Assembly: GCA_019187405.1 (NCBI GenBank)
Contig: JABAQZ010000001.1
Coordinates: forward strand, 164,856 to 228,855
From: Ignavibacteria bacterium
Lineage (GTDB): Bacteria; Bacteroidota; Ignavibacteria; Tepidaquicellales; Tepidaquicellaceae
DNA length: 64,000 nt
Direction: 5' to 3'
Below are positions 63,898 to 64,000 of this stretch, piece after piece. A program made the translations under genes and the position numbers. How positions within the stretch are numbered: the stretch's first letter is position 1; the number at the start of each line of letters is the position of its first letter. The notes beneath the pieces were generated by a model. The model was not told the origin of the DNA, did no database searches, and saw only the letters and a program-made list of their open reading frames with translations.

Positions 63898-64000
63898 CTA
63901 TGGGTTTTTCTTTGATTTTTTTGGATAAAAATCATAATACAATTTAATGTATTCGCGTACAACTTTCAAACTTCTCCCGGTAATTTCCATGATTGATTTT
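63898..64000 (-). CDS. C-terminal end of an unidentified protein, runs off the window
   Basis: The minus strand reads KSIMEITGRSLKVVREYIKL, then YYDFYPKKSKKNP and a stop. A helix-turn-helix-like stretch (EITGRSLKVVREYIKLY) near a basic tail suggests a DNA-binding end of a longer protein, but I do not recognise the family. It is followed by a clear terminator. Only about 34 residues are visible. Confidence 0.5.
   Translation of the reverse strand, partial: KSIMEITGRSLKVVREYIKLYYDFYPKKSKKNP

Noticed and set aside
1..64000. CRISPR arrays, tRNA and rRNA genes
   Set aside because: No regularly spaced repeat, no tRNA-like T-loop with a matching acceptor stem, and no rRNA block was seen in the gaps.

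Overview
The window is AT-rich, gene-dense bacterial chromosome. A type IX secretion C-terminal sorting domain (a NYPNPFN motif and an LxxGxY-type end, at 42096-43334 and in the broken gene at 39499-42063), several TlpA/Omp28/barrel-type envelope proteins, a menaquinone gene, few clear Shine-Dalgarno sites and TAnnTTTG-type promoters point to the Bacteroidota/Chlorobiota/Ignavibacteriota group. An Ignavibacteria-like organism is my best guess. No rRNA, tRNA, CRISPR array or complete insertion sequence was seen.

Layout. 1-1938: glycogen/maltodextrin enzymes (GH57, MalQ start). 2094-7034: S9 peptidase, carA (apparently with a CTG start), an ARPP-1 protein and a sigma-70-like factor. 7159-10957: folD-prmA-ppx-mscL-fatty acid hydroxylase run, closed by a clear intrinsic terminator. 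11001-16842: cupins, a yeast-type cytosine deaminase, PhoH2, GNAT, HAD, phosphoglycerate mutase, a thioredoxin-like protein. 17017-21184: cdsA with two membrane proteases and an MFS exporter. 21201-28493: a minus-strand run of PgeF, two outer-membrane barrels, an Omp28-type lipoprotein, TlpA and a lone nuoH. 29617-32888: a small ubiquitin-like cluster holding a ubiquitin-like protein, a sulfotransferase, an E1-like ThiF enzyme and a membrane RING-finger protein. 33311-36408: an apparently exported beta-CASP metallo-hydrolase and small genes. 36483-39236: surface polysaccharide genes. 39499-43507: T9SS cargo, one gene decayed and one paralogue reduced to a relic. 43762-46455: a CpxP/CpxR/CpxA-like envelope stress operon with a triple GTAAA repeat in front. 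46680-51195: der and a comM-like gene separated by a BglII-type restriction-modification pair. 51310-64000: LOG, OsmC, a flippase/methyltransferase/glycosyltransferase set, an S51 peptidase fused to a SnoaL-like domain, M29 aminopeptidase, TauE, hutU, and the tail of an unknown gene.

How the genes work together. Housekeeping genes (folate, translation factor methylation, phospholipid, quinone, complex I, ribosome GTPase) alternate with envelope and accessory genes. The most unusual group is the ubiquitin-like cluster: a beta-grasp protein already ending in glycine, an E1-like activating enzyme, and a membrane-anchored RING protein whose start overlaps the end of the E1 gene by 4 nt. No E2 or JAB peptidase lies in the window. 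The second most informative site is the operator in front of the CpxP-like gene, which predicts autoregulation of that operon.
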